64,000 nucleotides of DNA from Paenibacillus tundrae (GTDB taxonomy: Bacteria > Bacillota > Bacilli > Paenibacillales > Paenibacillaceae): assembly GCF_036884255.1 (NCBI RefSeq), contig NZ_CP145605.1, positions 5,579,001 through 5,643,000 on the forward strand. The letters are read 5' to 3'. Below are positions 25,704-34,154 of this stretch, in pieces. Position 1 is the first letter of the stretch. Each line of letters starts with the position of its first letter. The notes beneath the pieces are model-generated. The model saw nothing but the letters and a program-made list of their open reading frames with translations. It did no database searches and was not told the DNA's origin. The position numbers were made by a program, and so were the translations under genes.

Positions 25704-25949
25704 CTAAATGGGCGAACTGCACATCCTGCTCGTCTGTTTGTTCTTACAACGTTTCTCATGATGAGGAAGCGTGCTCGATGTTTTTTTCATACGGGTTGCC
25801 TGGTTATATTCATTAATCAGTTCATCCAAGACCATGGATTGGCGAATCACTTCGGGATGCCATAGATCCGGGTACTGATTTGCAATCTGGTAGAGTCGCT
25901 GTCTCGCCTTTTCAATACATTCCTGAATGGTTTCCGGATTCTGCACCAT
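25704..25949 (-). CDS. Spo0E-family aspartyl-phosphate phosphatase
   Basis: This is an 81-residue protein of the Spo0E/YisI/YnzD type. The helical hairpin includes the diagnostic SMVLDELINEYN (about residues 38-49), matching the SxxLDxLIxxY signature needed to dephosphorylate Spo0A~P. The C-terminal basic tail is of no clear function. GGGGGCGGGAGT precedes the ATG. It should delay entry into sporulation by draining the phosphorelay. It is monocistronic. Confidence 0.85.
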   Translation of the reverse strand: MVQNPETIQECIEKARQRLYQIANQYPDLWHPEVIRQSMVLDELINEYNQATRMKKTSSTLPHHEKRCKNKQTSRMCSSPI

Positions 25950-26120
25950 ACTCCCGCCCCCTATTGTCCTTCAGTATTTATCATCCAAAAAAGACCATCT
26001 ATTATAATATTCGGAATACGGATCGTTTTGGATTACCCCAAAATCAAATTTTTGTATTATTTTTCTGATTAAGGGTGAAATACGTATGATAGGTGTGCAC
26101 GTGTATATGGATTATAAACT

Positions 26121-26154
26121 AAAAAAAGATAGGCTCTTATGCCTATCCGTTTTT
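26121..26154 (-). terminator. Bidirectional terminator after the BtrH-like operon
   Basis: GATAGGC and GCCTATC form a stem with a 6-base loop, with an A-run on one side and a T-run on the other. It lies 18 bases after the stop at 26172. Confidence 0.85.
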
Positions 26155-26171
26155 GCATATGCATCCTCTGC

Positions 26172-27191
26172 TTATCTCAACCCAATATCCGCAAAACGAT
26201 TACCAATCGTTTCAGGAAAGGCATTTTTAATAGCATCTATAGCCTGTTGCTCTCTATGCCCTGCCCTTTGAATCTGCTCAATCACCTTTTGTACACTTTG
26301 CGGTTCTCTTGCATCCCACGCGGAGTAGTCATTGATCACCTCTACGATGTTGGAATAATGCTCTGCGAGTAAGGCGTATTCGCTTATAACCCGATCCATA
26401 TGTATGGACAGATGCTCCAGTGCTGCCACATACGAGGCGATATCCTGTCTAGATTTTGCATAATAGCGCAGGACAATCGCCGCCTCAACCGTGTCATACG
26501 TTCCTGACTGTAGCGCTGCAGCAATGGTCGTATAGGCTTCTGCTCCGCAGGCATAATCTTGGGGCGGCAACATGTAGTCATGAGTTTCCCATTTGTAGAC
26601 GGCCTGGATTAACGATTCCTTGCAGACTTCCCATACATCCACCGATTGATGAGACTCGAGTACTTGATAATACCAGTAAGGGGATTCATTTTTTCCAAAA
26701 GAATGATAAGGTAGGGGCTGCAGCTCCTGTCCCTCACAATCACAAAGATAGATCAGTTGCTCGGTATCATCATACCCAGCAGCAATGACAAATTGATTAT
26801 GCCACAGAATCGCTCCCACGCCCCGGTTAATACTTGCCTTGATATCATGCAACGCCTGCTTCTGATACATTGGAAAGGTGGGTTCAAATGAAAACCCTGC
26901 CGCCTGGCTCGCCGTTACACCAATGAAGTCAGCCGCTACAAAATTCTCTGCCATCCAATTGTATGCCGAGATCGATTCTGCGGTTAGACGCCGATCAACC
27001 ACCAATCGAAAACCACTGACTGTCATTCCCGCAATCATGTCCTGAGTGAAATCACCCCATCGTTGATGCTTCAGAATCCGATACAATACATCCGAATACG
27101 AGCTGTTGACCCGCCGTCGTCTCTGATCATCTGATATATGCTGATTCGGTACAGGCGCTATCAAGTCGCTTAACATGAATTTTGATTTCAT
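26172..27191 (-). CDS. BtrH/C39-like papain-fold protein, second paralogue
   Basis: This is a 339-residue protein. The N-terminal half resembles the BtrH_N/C39-like fold: a SSYSDVLYRIL helix (residues 30-40), an AGMTVSGF strand, and an IGVTASQ-to-HNQFVIAAGYDD segment (131-142). The nucleophile position is Ser31 rather than Cys, and Gln133 stands where the catalytic His is expected (G139 minus 6). The C-terminal half is an alpha-helical bundle. It lies 16 bases after the paralogue at 27208 in the same operon. GTG starts at 27200 and 27194 are possible. The function is unknown; BtrH itself is an acyltransferase in butirosin synthesis. Confidence 0.68.
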   Translation of the reverse strand: MKSKFMLSDLIAPVPNQHISDDQRRRRVNSSYSDVLYRILKHQRWGDFTQDMIAGMTVSGFRLVVDRRLTAESISAYNWMAENFVAADFIGVTASQAAGFSFEPTFPMYQKQALHDIKASINRGVGAILWHNQFVIAAGYDDTEQLIYLCDCEGQELQPLPYHSFGKNESPYWYYQVLESHQSVDVWEVCKESLIQAVYKWETHDYMLPPQDYACGAEAYTTIAAALQSGTYDTVEAAIVLRYYAKSRQDIASYVAALEHLSIHMDRVISEYALLAEHYSNIVEVINDYSAWDAREPQSVQKVIEQIQRAGHREQQAIDAIKNAFPETIGNRFADIGLR

Positions 27192-27207
27192 CACTCCCAC
27201 TTCCCTC

Positions 27208-28206
27208 CTATCTGGCTGAATGTGCTCCCCATCTTGGTACTGTAGAGCGTTTACGGTCAGGGTATCGGAAGGAGATCATTCGAAAATAATCCATGGCTTG
27301 CGCCTCCAGCGCCTTCGCCTTCAACAATACGTGTGCCAGCTTCTCGGTTGTGTCTTGGCGTAGAATCCGTCTGCCTTCTTGCTGAACGATGCATGTTTGC
27401 ATCTCGTGGTTCAATACTCCAATCTGTTCATAACATGTGTGCGCCTGATTCAGTTCGTCCCATAACCCTCGTACATCGTGTAAATATTTCTGAATCTCAG
27501 TTCGGGACTGACAATAGGCATCCAAAATATAAGCTGCTCCTGATGCATCGTAATCTGTACGTTGCAGCGCCTGCACCCACACCTCATAAGCCAGCTTGCC
27601 AGAAGCAATATTACGATCAGGCAACAGACGATAAGGAGTATCCCAATCCTCGATCGCCAGTCGTAAGGATTCCAACACCATCTCCTGTTCTGCCATGTGG
27701 ACTTGGTCTCCGAATATCTGACAATACCAGAAGCCCGTGAAGTTCAGCCCAAAATTGTCATACAATAGTATCTGGGATTCCTCACTCCATCCATCCTGCA
27801 CATAGAAAATTCGGTCATCGTCATCATAACCGTGAATGACACCGAATTCAGGAATCCAGTAAATTACGCCTCTACCCTCATCTAGACTACGTTTCACCCA
27901 ATTCACAGCATCCTGTTGGTAATAACTGAATGTAGAGTGTCGTGTACGTCCACCATCCCAGATGGTGAAGATACCCAGATTATCAATGCCGGGTCGATGC
28001 GCTTCTCCCCACTGTCCGTAGGCTGTAACTGACATGGGAAGTAACTGCTGATGCACTGCTAGTTTAAAAGCCATGCCTGTGTATCCAGCGAGCATATATT
28101 TGGAGCCATGAAACTGACCCGTATGGGTCAATATGGCATGCAAGCCATCCACATACGATTTGGATTCCCGTTTCATCTTGAAGTGATCTAACATGACTTC
28201 AGCCAA
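27208..28206 (-). CDS. BtrH/C39-like papain-fold protein, first paralogue
   Basis: This is a 332-residue protein with the same two-part layout as its neighbour. Its SYVDGLHAIL helix has Ser17 at the nucleophile position, and the PEFGVIHGYDD segment has Glu120 where His is expected. The C-terminal helical half carries AHVLLKAKALEAQAMDYFRM. It starts at TTG 28206, after AAAGGAGG. It follows the WYL regulator gene by 24 bases. The pair looks like diverged, catalytically altered homologues, perhaps forming a heterodimer. No further function is assigned. Confidence 0.68.
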   Translation of the reverse strand: MAEVMLDHFKMKRESKSYVDGLHAILTHTGQFHGSKYMLAGYTGMAFKLAVHQQLLPMSVTAYGQWGEAHRPGIDNLGIFTIWDGGRTRHSTFSYYQQDAVNWVKRSLDEGRGVIYWIPEFGVIHGYDDDDRIFYVQDGWSEESQILLYDNFGLNFTGFWYCQIFGDQVHMAEQEMVLESLRLAIEDWDTPYRLLPDRNIASGKLAYEVWVQALQRTDYDASGAAYILDAYCQSRTEIQKYLHDVRGLWDELNQAHTCYEQIGVLNHEMQTCIVQQEGRRILRQDTTEKLAHVLLKAKALEAQAMDYFRMISFRYPDRKRSTVPRWGAHSAR

Positions 28207-28230
28207 GACAAGACCTCCTTTCTACGCTGT

Positions 28231-29151
28231 CTATTCCACATTTGCTTCCCGCTGAACCGTTAATCTATCCAATAATTGCTCTGCACGTTGCTGGAGCTTT
28301 TTCCTCAGCCAACCTGGCGACAATAGTTCCTCCCACTCGCTACGAAACAAATGCTGGAGGAACGCATCCGTATCATGAAATTCAATACAATAAATCTGAT
28401 CCTGCCGATCCCGAACCGGATACCCATGCCATAATTCTAAATGTTGTCCTTCCTTCAAACGAATCTCCGCTACAAACGGTTTACGAACGGGCAATGGCTC
28501 TTCCCACCCACTGAGCAGAGCATCAGCCTTGTATTCAAATCTCTCCTCCGAGACTGACATATGAATGATGCCTTCCAACCGAATGGTCATTTGCTGTACA
28601 GGATCGGTTTCATAACCAATCACATAATCAGCGTTAAACTGTGAGATCAACTTGAGAGGACACAGGGAGAGCTGCCTTTCCCCGCTATGATCCCTATAAT
28701 GAATGTGCACTCGGCACGAATCAGCAATGGCATGGGTCAACAATTCATGCCATTGCAGTTGTTTCGGTTGTGCTGTAAATACGGGAAGTTTCCTTGGTCC
28801 TGTAGGATGTTCCTCCAACGTAAAACGCTCTAGAAGATGCGCGACACGTTTCACCGAATCTGCCTGCTCATAATCGTAATGCCGATAGCGATGTGCCAAA
28901 TATTTCAACACCTGCTGCTCTTCCTCTGTCATATATAAATGGGGCAGACGGTAAGTCTGATCCTCATAACAATATCCACGATACTTCGCCATGTATAATA
29001 AAGGAGCACGTAGGGAGATTGCCATATATTCAATATCCCGCTGCGCTTGTCGACGCGAGATTTCGAATTCTCGTGCGAGCCAGCCACTATTAGGAAAACG
29101 CCCACTCCGAATCTGCTCGTCAAACCAGTGAATACGATGCATATTGCTCAT
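28231..29151 (-). CDS. WYL-domain transcriptional regulator
   Basis: This is a 306-residue regulator. The N-terminal winged helix (WLAREFEISRRQAQRDIEYM at about 23-42) is followed by a WYL-type ligand domain (HIHYRDHSGERQLSLCPLKLI and VIGYE) and a C-terminal WCX-like part with RKKLQQRAEQLLDRL. The frame is open to 29247, but AAGGAGGTGGGAAG precedes the ATG at 29151, which starts just before the HTH. It heads the operon with the two BtrH-like proteins and is likely to control it in response to a nucleotide or nucleic-acid ligand. That ligand class is known for WYL proteins, and its use here is inference. Confidence 0.85.
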   Translation of the reverse strand: MSNMHRIHWFDEQIRSGRFPNSGWLAREFEISRRQAQRDIEYMAISLRAPLLYMAKYRGYCYEDQTYRLPHLYMTEEEQQVLKYLAHRYRHYDYEQADSVKRVAHLLERFTLEEHPTGPRKLPVFTAQPKQLQWHELLTHAIADSCRVHIHYRDHSGERQLSLCPLKLISQFNADYVIGYETDPVQQMTIRLEGIIHMSVSEERFEYKADALLSGWEEPLPVRKPFVAEIRLKEGQHLELWHGYPVRDRQDQIYCIEFHDTDAFLQHLFRSEWEELLSPGWLRKKLQQRAEQLLDRLTVQREANVE

Positions 29152-29266
29152 CTTCCCACCTCCTTTTCGCTTAAGCTCACTCCTTCTATTATAAGAGCAT
29201 TCCACTGAATTCCAATCCTGCCTGTTACACCAACAGAGCCTGTTCAATCGAACAGGCTGCGCTGCG

Positions 29267-29455
29267 TTATACAGTCACCTGATCCACTCTGGACTGTACT
29301 GCTTTTGAACATTTCTTGCATACTTTCAACATCGTGCCGTCTGTTTTGGTTTGGGTATACAACAATTTGATACGTGTACTGCCGCATACCGGACATGTTC
29401 CGCGTCCTCTGGATGGAAGACTCCACAGCACGCGTCCTCTTTTGGTTTTTGCCAA
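29267..29455 (-). CDS. Small zinc-ribbon protein
   Basis: This is a 62-residue protein with two CxxC knuckles, CPVCG and CKKC, separated by about 20 residues, which should bind one zinc. The start is the TTG at 29455 (MAKTKRGRVLW), 10 bases after AAAAGAGG. An in-frame TTG at 29476 lies before the SD. The N-terminus is rich in Lys and Arg. I recall similar short proteins in Paenibacillus but cannot name a function; RNA or DNA binding is plausible. It lies between the WYL gene and the ArsR gene on the same strand. Confidence 0.7.
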   Translation of the reverse strand: MAKTKRGRVLWSLPSRGRGTCPVCGSTRIKLLYTQTKTDGTMLKVCKKCSKAVQSRVDQVTV

Positions 29456-29642
29456 CGTTTGTGAACCTCTTTTCAATAAGTTTTGGTCTGTTCACCGTTA
29501 TTATAGAGGTCATGGTACGACACAGAATGTCGCAGCAGTTTGCGTAAACGCGGTGCAAGATACCCTTAAGCGAAATCGGAGACACATCCGAATGGAATGC
29601 AATAAAAAATGCCCCCTCTTCAACTTGAAGAAAGGACAGATT

Positions 29643-29966
29643 CTAGGCGTGGTCGCTATTCGTTTGAGATGCTGCCCGTAATAAAGGCTCTAACAGCCCT
29701 GGGAAACGTTCTTCCAGATCTTCCGCTCTCAAGGTGAGGAAATGCTGCGTTCCCTGCACTCTCACTCGAATAACGCCTGCTTCTCGCAATGTTCGAATGT
29801 GGTGCGACATGGTCGATTTTACAACAGGCGCATGAAAATGACTGCAAGGCTGTTCTCCACTTCTAGCGGCCTCTGCAACAATACCAAGACGTGTTGGATC
29901 ACTTAAAGCGTACAACACGGAAGAAAGCCCGATATCCTCCACTTGAGGATGATGCAATATTTTCAT
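29643..29966 (-). CDS. ArsR-family winged-helix repressor
   Basis: This is a 107-residue regulator with the ArsR fold: ALSDPTRLGIVAEAARSGEQPCSHFHAPVVKSTMSHHIRTL and a wing GVIRVRVQGTQHF. It has a single Cys (in QPCSHF), not the CxCxxC arsenic site, so metal sensing by the classical ArsR site is unlikely. AAGGAG precedes the ATG at 29966; a longer frame to 29996 lacks an SD. It is divergent from the MFS transporter, with a shared palindromic operator at 30029-30052. Confidence 0.9.
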   Translation of the reverse strand: MKILHHPQVEDIGLSSVLYALSDPTRLGIVAEAARSGEQPCSHFHAPVVKSTMSHHIRTLREAGVIRVRVQGTQHFLTLRAEDLEERFPGLLEPLLRAASQTNSDHA

Positions 29967-30028
29967 AATGTAGTCTCCTTTTTTCAGACTATCCATTGTA
30001 TTTTAGCACAGATTCATGATATATTTCT

Positions 30029-30052
30029 AAAGTTCGATACCAATCGAACTTT
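30029..30052. promoter_or_regulatory. Palindromic operator of the ArsR/MFS divergent promoter
   Basis: AAAGTTCGAT and ATCGAACTTT are perfect 10-bp arms around ACCA. They sit between the divergent ArsR and MFS starts, overlapping candidate promoter elements on both strands. Confidence 0.75.
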
Positions 30053-30173
30053 ATTTATTCATTACGTTAATGTACCCATGCGGTTAGGCAGGGGTTAACA
30101 TCATATCACATTTTGCAAATGTTACACGTAGTTTCTGAAATGTTGCGAAACACAAAATTACAGGAGGTTTTAT

Positions 30174-31544
30174 ATGAACAGCACGGTAACTGCACCATCC
30201 GGAGAACAAACCTCTGGACTACAAGAAAAGTTAATCGTCAGCTTGCTTGGCTTCACGGTTGTACTCGTCGTGATGAACACGATGATGTTCAATCTCGCCT
30301 TGCCCAAAATCGCAGCCGAATTCACGCTCTCATCCGTTGCGTCATCATGGATTGTTACAGGCTACTCTATTGTCTTTGCCATCTCTTCCATTACATTCTC
30401 ACGTCTATCGGACTTTGTGCCGATTCGCACCTTGTTTACAACCGGGCTTACCTTGCTCGGCGCTGCGTCAGTTCTCGGTTTTTTCAGTAATCACTTTATT
30501 GTTTTGCTCGTTGCGCGTTTGATTCAGGCGATGGGTGCGGCATCAATTCCAGGACTAGCTATCGTTCTTATTACTCGATATATCCCAAGTGACCGCCGCG
30601 GTAAATCAATGGCTGTTATTATGTCTGCCAGTTCTCTTGGTCTTGGACTTGGGCCGGTTATCGGCGGGAGCATCACGCAATTTCTAGGTTGGCATGATCT
30701 ATTTATCGTGACTGGATTATCCCTATTCCTGATCCCTGTATTCTTCAAACTGCTCCCAAGTGAGATGCCGAAAAAAGGTTCGTTTGACTTGCTCGGTGCG
30801 CTTCTGCTTGCCATTGGTACAACAGGTATTCTGTTATTCCTCACCTCAAGAGAATGGATAACCATTGTCGTGGGTGTTGCGGCGTTATTGCTATTCTGGT
30901 TACGAATTCGCCGTGCAGTCGATCCATTCGTACAGCCTGCACTGTTCCGTGACAAAAAATATATGATTCTCAGCTCGTTGGGTATTGTATCGTACATTAA
31001 TAACTTCTCTACCTTGTTTCTACTGCCACAGATTTTGGCTCATTTATATGCACTGACTCCGGCTCAATCTGGCTTAGTCATCTTCCCTGGTGCAGTTGTA
31101 TCGATGTTGCTGTCCAATCGGATCGGCCGCATGATTGACCGACATGGTAATACACTCTTGCTGAAATTTGCACCGTGGTTGTTGTTATCAGCGGCTGGCT
31201 TGTTCGCCTTATTTGCTCATAACAGCATTTACGCCATCATGGCGGTATATATTTTGCTTAGTGTGGGCTTCTCTGCGCTGACAACCAGCGTATCTAATGA
31301 ACTGTCTGGCAACCTAACGATGGATCAGGTTGGTGCAGGCATGGGGCTGTTCCAATTAAGCCAGTTCTTCAGCGGCGCCTTCAGTGTAGCTGTTACAGGT
31401 GTTGCCTTGACGGCTATGCAACAATGGACACTGTCCTCCGCATATAGCAGTATTTTCTGGGGCATGACAGTTGTTGCACTTGCAGCGGTAATCTTCTCTC
31501 AGTTGTACTTACGGATGCAATCACGCAAGAAAACGACAGCCTGA
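30174..31544 (+). CDS. MFS drug/metabolite exporter (14-helix DHA2-like)
   Basis: This is a 456-residue transporter with about 14 hydrophobic helices. Motif C, GLGLGPVIGG, follows MSASSLGLG in helix 5, which marks drug:H+ antiporters. The signature ITRYIPSDRRGKSMA lies near the helix 4-5 loop. AGGAGG precedes the ATG by about 9 bases. The divergent ArsR-type regulator probably represses it through the palindrome between them. The substrate is unknown. A terminator follows at 31594. Confidence 0.92.
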   Translation: MNSTVTAPSGEQTSGLQEKLIVSLLGFTVVLVVMNTMMFNLALPKIAAEFTLSSVASSWIVTGYSIVFAISSITFSRLSDFVPIRTLFTTGLTLLGAASVLGFFSNHFIVLLVARLIQAMGAASIPGLAIVLITRYIPSDRRGKSMAVIMSASSLGLGLGPVIGGSITQFLGWHDLFIVTGLSLFLIPVFFKLLPSEMPKKGSFDLLGALLLAIGTTGILLFLTSREWITIVVGVAALLLFWLRIRRAVDPFVQPALFRDKKYMILSSLGIVSYINNFSTLFLLPQILAHLYALTPAQSGLVIFPGAVVSMLLSNRIGRMIDRHGNTLLLKFAPWLLLSAAGLFALFAHNSIYAIMAVYILLSVGFSALTTSVSNELSGNLTMDQVGAGMGLFQLSQFFSGAFSVAVTGVALTAMQQWTLSSAYSSIFWGMTVVALAAVIFSQLYLRMQSRKKTTA

Positions 31545-31593
31545 TTCTAAAATGTGAACATCTTTTAATACAATTACAGCACACGACATTCTA

Positions 31594-31633
31594 AGCCAGG
31601 GAATTCCATATGGAAATTCACCTGGCTTTTTAC
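31594..31633 (+). terminator. Terminator of the MFS gene
   Basis: AGCCAGG pairs with CCTGGCT around an inner AATTCCATATGGAATT-like palindrome, followed by TTTTTAC. Confidence 0.85.
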
Positions 31634-31670
31634 AATGTAACGCGAGTACTCGCTCGTAGATATACATAAC

Positions 31671-31708
31671 AAAACGCCATAAGTACATATCATGTACTCA
31701 TGGCGTTT
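31671..31708 (-). terminator. Terminator of the NTF2-like gene
   Basis: AAACGCCAT and ATGGCGTTT arms with an inner AGTACAT/ATGTACT stem are followed on the minus strand by TTTTG. It is 48 bases after the stop. Confidence 0.8.
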
Positions 31709-31755
31709 GTGATTTCTAATCCATATGGAAAACCAAATGAAGATCAGATATTAAA

Positions 31756-32205
31756 CTATTCAAACATATCCAGACGAAGGCGTTTCAGACTAGTATGCTG
31801 AATGTACCATTCTCCATCAATCTTCACAAATGTCTCATGGTAATGCCCGAACCCGTGAAATGATGTATTCCCATTGCCTTCAGGGAAAGTCACCCAGTCT
31901 TCCATAGGTGAGATAACTTTTGCTTCGTTCTCAGATACAAATTCTACTTCGGCGCTATGTACATGATGCACCGTCACCGCTACATCGACGAGATCCCGGA
32001 ATACTTGTACGATTGTATCTCGGCCATTCAATACAGGAATAGGATTACCTTCTGTGCTAAAATCGGCTACAGCATCTGGAGCGAAAACTCCACCCAGTGC
32101 GTCCCACTGTTTGGTATCAATAAAGCGGCAATAGCGTGCTTTGGTATTTCTAATGCTCTCCAGTGCAAGCAGTCGTTCTAATCCATTGATCGTTGATTGG
32201 CTCAT
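31756..32205 (-). CDS. SnoaL/NTF2-like family protein
   Basis: This is a 149-residue soluble protein of the cone-shaped NTF2 fold. Segments such as LLALESIRNTKARYCRFIDTKQWDALGGVFAPDAV and GFGHYHETFVKIDGEWYIQHTSLKRLR are typical of SnoaL_4 proteins. The frame is open to 32277, but GGAGGTACAACAC precedes the ATG at 32205. Such proteins act as isomerases, dehydratases or binding proteins; no specific substrate is visible. It is monocistronic with its own terminator. Confidence 0.85.
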   Translation of the reverse strand: MSQSTINGLERLLALESIRNTKARYCRFIDTKQWDALGGVFAPDAVADFSTEGNPIPVLNGRDTIVQVFRDLVDVAVTVHHVHSAEVEFVSENEAKVISPMEDWVTFPEGNGNTSFHGFGHYHETFVKIDGEWYIQHTSLKRLRLDMFE

Positions 32206-32390
32206 GTGTTGTACCTCCAGAGATGTAAGATAAGTTCGTATCATTCGTGCTATGTATGCAATAAAATTCTTATTCATTGTACCATTCGGTTCCTACCAGG
32301 CACAACGACAGACTATACGTTTGCATATTACCCATCTGAGGTATATGTTGAAACATCCTTGCCTAGGCCGTGTCTGAAAGCTCGCCCTAC

Positions 32391-32437
32391 AAAAAAAGCC
32401 CAAGAGAAACAGCAGATTTATCTGTTTACGCTTAGAC
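32391..32437 (-). terminator. Bidirectional terminator downstream of the Rrf2-type gene
   Basis: On the minus strand GTCTAAG pairs with CTTGGGC (two wobbles) and AAACAG with CTGTTT, followed by seven T residues. T residues also follow on the plus strand. It lies about 190 bases after the Rrf2 stop. The rest of the gap 32206-32627 shows no gene. Confidence 0.65.
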
Positions 32438-32627
32438 CTTTTTGTTAGGACTTCTATTGCGTTGTAATCAACGCTCAACCGCTATGAAGAATTACATACC
32501 TGCACCATGCATCATGCCCGTAAACCTGTGATCGAAGATATCAGTCTGTCAGCCTGTGAATCATACGCTCTGATCTAGCGATCTAGAGTAGGCTGGAGTA
32601 TTAAACGATCATCTTGTCCAGACTTTA

Positions 32628-33044
32628 CTACTCTGTTCGGGAAGAATGCCATGCCTTCATCTCAGCAGCTAGCTCCGACATTTTGCGATTATTCAGATAG
32701 TCCTCCATCTGCTCCTCCGCATGCACCATCACCCTTTGAATCAGACAACTGCCGTTATGGTTCTGTGTACATTCAAATAAAGAAGCCTTTCCTTCAATGG
32801 CATGAATAATCTCAAGAAAAGAAGGGTCTGGATTCTTTCGACTCAGACGATAGCCTCCATTTGCTCCCGAGGTCGATTCGATCATTCCTGCTTTGACCAG
32901 TTTGGTCAAGATTTTGGACAGATAAGTAGGTGATACTTTCTGAAGCTCTGCCAGCTGATGTACGCTAACCAACTGCTCTGGCTCAGTAATTACAAGATGC
33001 AGCATCGTATGCAAGGCATAATTCGTAGCTTTGGAATATTTCAT
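32628..33044 (-). CDS. Rrf2-family transcriptional regulator
   Basis: This is a 138-residue winged-helix regulator of the Rrf2 group. The HTH is VSVHQLAELQKVSPTYLSKILTKLV, followed by GGYRLSR in the wing and a long dimer helix. Only two Cys residues (in FECTQNHNGSCLIQ, spaced by seven) lie in the region where NsrR/IscR have a three-Cys iron-sulfur cluster, so cluster sensing is uncertain. GAGGTGCCCTC precedes the ATG. No adjacent target gene is clear. Confidence 0.88.
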   Translation of the reverse strand: MKYSKATNYALHTMLHLVITEPEQLVSVHQLAELQKVSPTYLSKILTKLVKAGMIESTSGANGGYRLSRKNPDPSFLEIIHAIEGKASLFECTQNHNGSCLIQRVMVHAEEQMEDYLNNRKMSELAAEMKAWHSSRTE

Positions 33045-33198
33045 GAGGGCACCTCATTATATACGGATTTAATTTATCCATAATAGACCTGATTAGACGC
33101 AGTGTCAAACTTCCCATCTTCTCCAGCTTCGCAGGGTTAATTCACTTTAAGTGCGTGTTCAAAAAGTACGGTTTTCAGTTTGAACAACCTCTTTATGA

Positions 33199-34035
33199 CT
33201 AACTATGGTACAAGCCACGGTAATCTGTAGGTGTCATGCCTTCTCTTGCCATAAACTGACGGTTAAAATAACTGGCATTCGGATACCCCGCCTCTTCCGC
33301 AATCTGTCCAATATTGGCGGTTGGCCGTTCTAATAACCATTGCTTCGCCATCTGTAACCGAGATCGTGTAATGAACTCCATCGGTGTCATCTCTACAGCA
33401 CTCTTGAACAATTTACAAAAGTAATACGAGCTCACTCCCGCTAGATCAGCCCAATCCTGTAGCAAGAATGGCTGACAAGCCTCCTGCTGCATCTGTGGAA
33501 GTAAGGCCAGCACACGGCTTTCGGCGTTGCTTGTACGTGTATTTTTCAGTGGAACAGCATGCTGAACGAACTCCGCCAATACAGCATAGGTGAGCGTGGA
33601 CAACTGGGCTGGTCGTAGCATCCGATTCTGTTCCGCTTCGGTGAGCAGCGCCAGATGTGCTTCTTCCCACGGAGCCTGCTGACGCAGCGTCCATAACAGA
33701 TTACGGTGTAGGCCTCGCTCAATCATATAATCATGCAACCGATCTCCATAAAAATGAACCCAACGTACATCCCATGGATCATCCTCGCTACTGTAATATC
33801 GTTGCTGTTGTTGCGGAAAATACAGGACAGCCTGTCCCGCTCGAAGCTCATGCACGATACCGTCTGCTTCAACGTATCCTTTACCTGCAGCAACGTAGTG
33901 AATGTTGAAGTTATTGAGTGCACCTGTCTCACGCCAAACGTTATGTTGGGGGTGTTCTGTGTAGTGTCCAATCGACTCGGGATAGCAAAAATAGGGGATA
34001 TTTTGAAGAGTCAGTAGCGTTGTCTGTCTTAACAT
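33199..34035 (-). CDS. AraC-family transcriptional regulator
   Basis: This is a 278-residue regulator. An N-terminal cupin-like effector domain (about 30-110, with HYVAAGKGYVEADG) is followed by a C-terminal double HTH (about 180-278) with LQDWADLAGVSSYYFCKLFK and a second helix set ending MTPTDYRGL. The ATG at 34035 follows AAGGAGAACC; the longer frame to 34080 has no SD. It is divergent from the Gfo/Idh/MocA oxidoreductase gene at 34155 and may activate it in response to a sugar. Confidence 0.9.
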   Translation of the reverse strand: MLRQTTLLTLQNIPYFCYPESIGHYTEHPQHNVWRETGALNNFNIHYVAAGKGYVEADGIVHELRAGQAVLYFPQQQQRYYSSEDDPWDVRWVHFYGDRLHDYMIERGLHRNLLWTLRQQAPWEEAHLALLTEAEQNRMLRPAQLSTLTYAVLAEFVQHAVPLKNTRTSNAESRVLALLPQMQQEACQPFLLQDWADLAGVSSYYFCKLFKSAVEMTPMEFITRSRLQMAKQWLLERPTANIGQIAEEAGYPNASYFNRQFMAREGMTPTDYRGLYHS

Positions 34036-34154
34036 AAACCGGTTCTCCTTAAGCAACAATTTTGTGTTAACTATAATCAATATATTATCATTTTAATTCA
34101 TTCATCTATCTCATATAATCACAATATACATTCATACACAGGAGGAATACAACT

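Noticed and set aside
22480..29151. A toxin-antitoxin or named defence system around the FGE-like and BtrH-like genes
   Set aside because: No nuclease, helicase, TIR, methyltransferase or toxin motif is visible. The WYL regulator alone is not enough.
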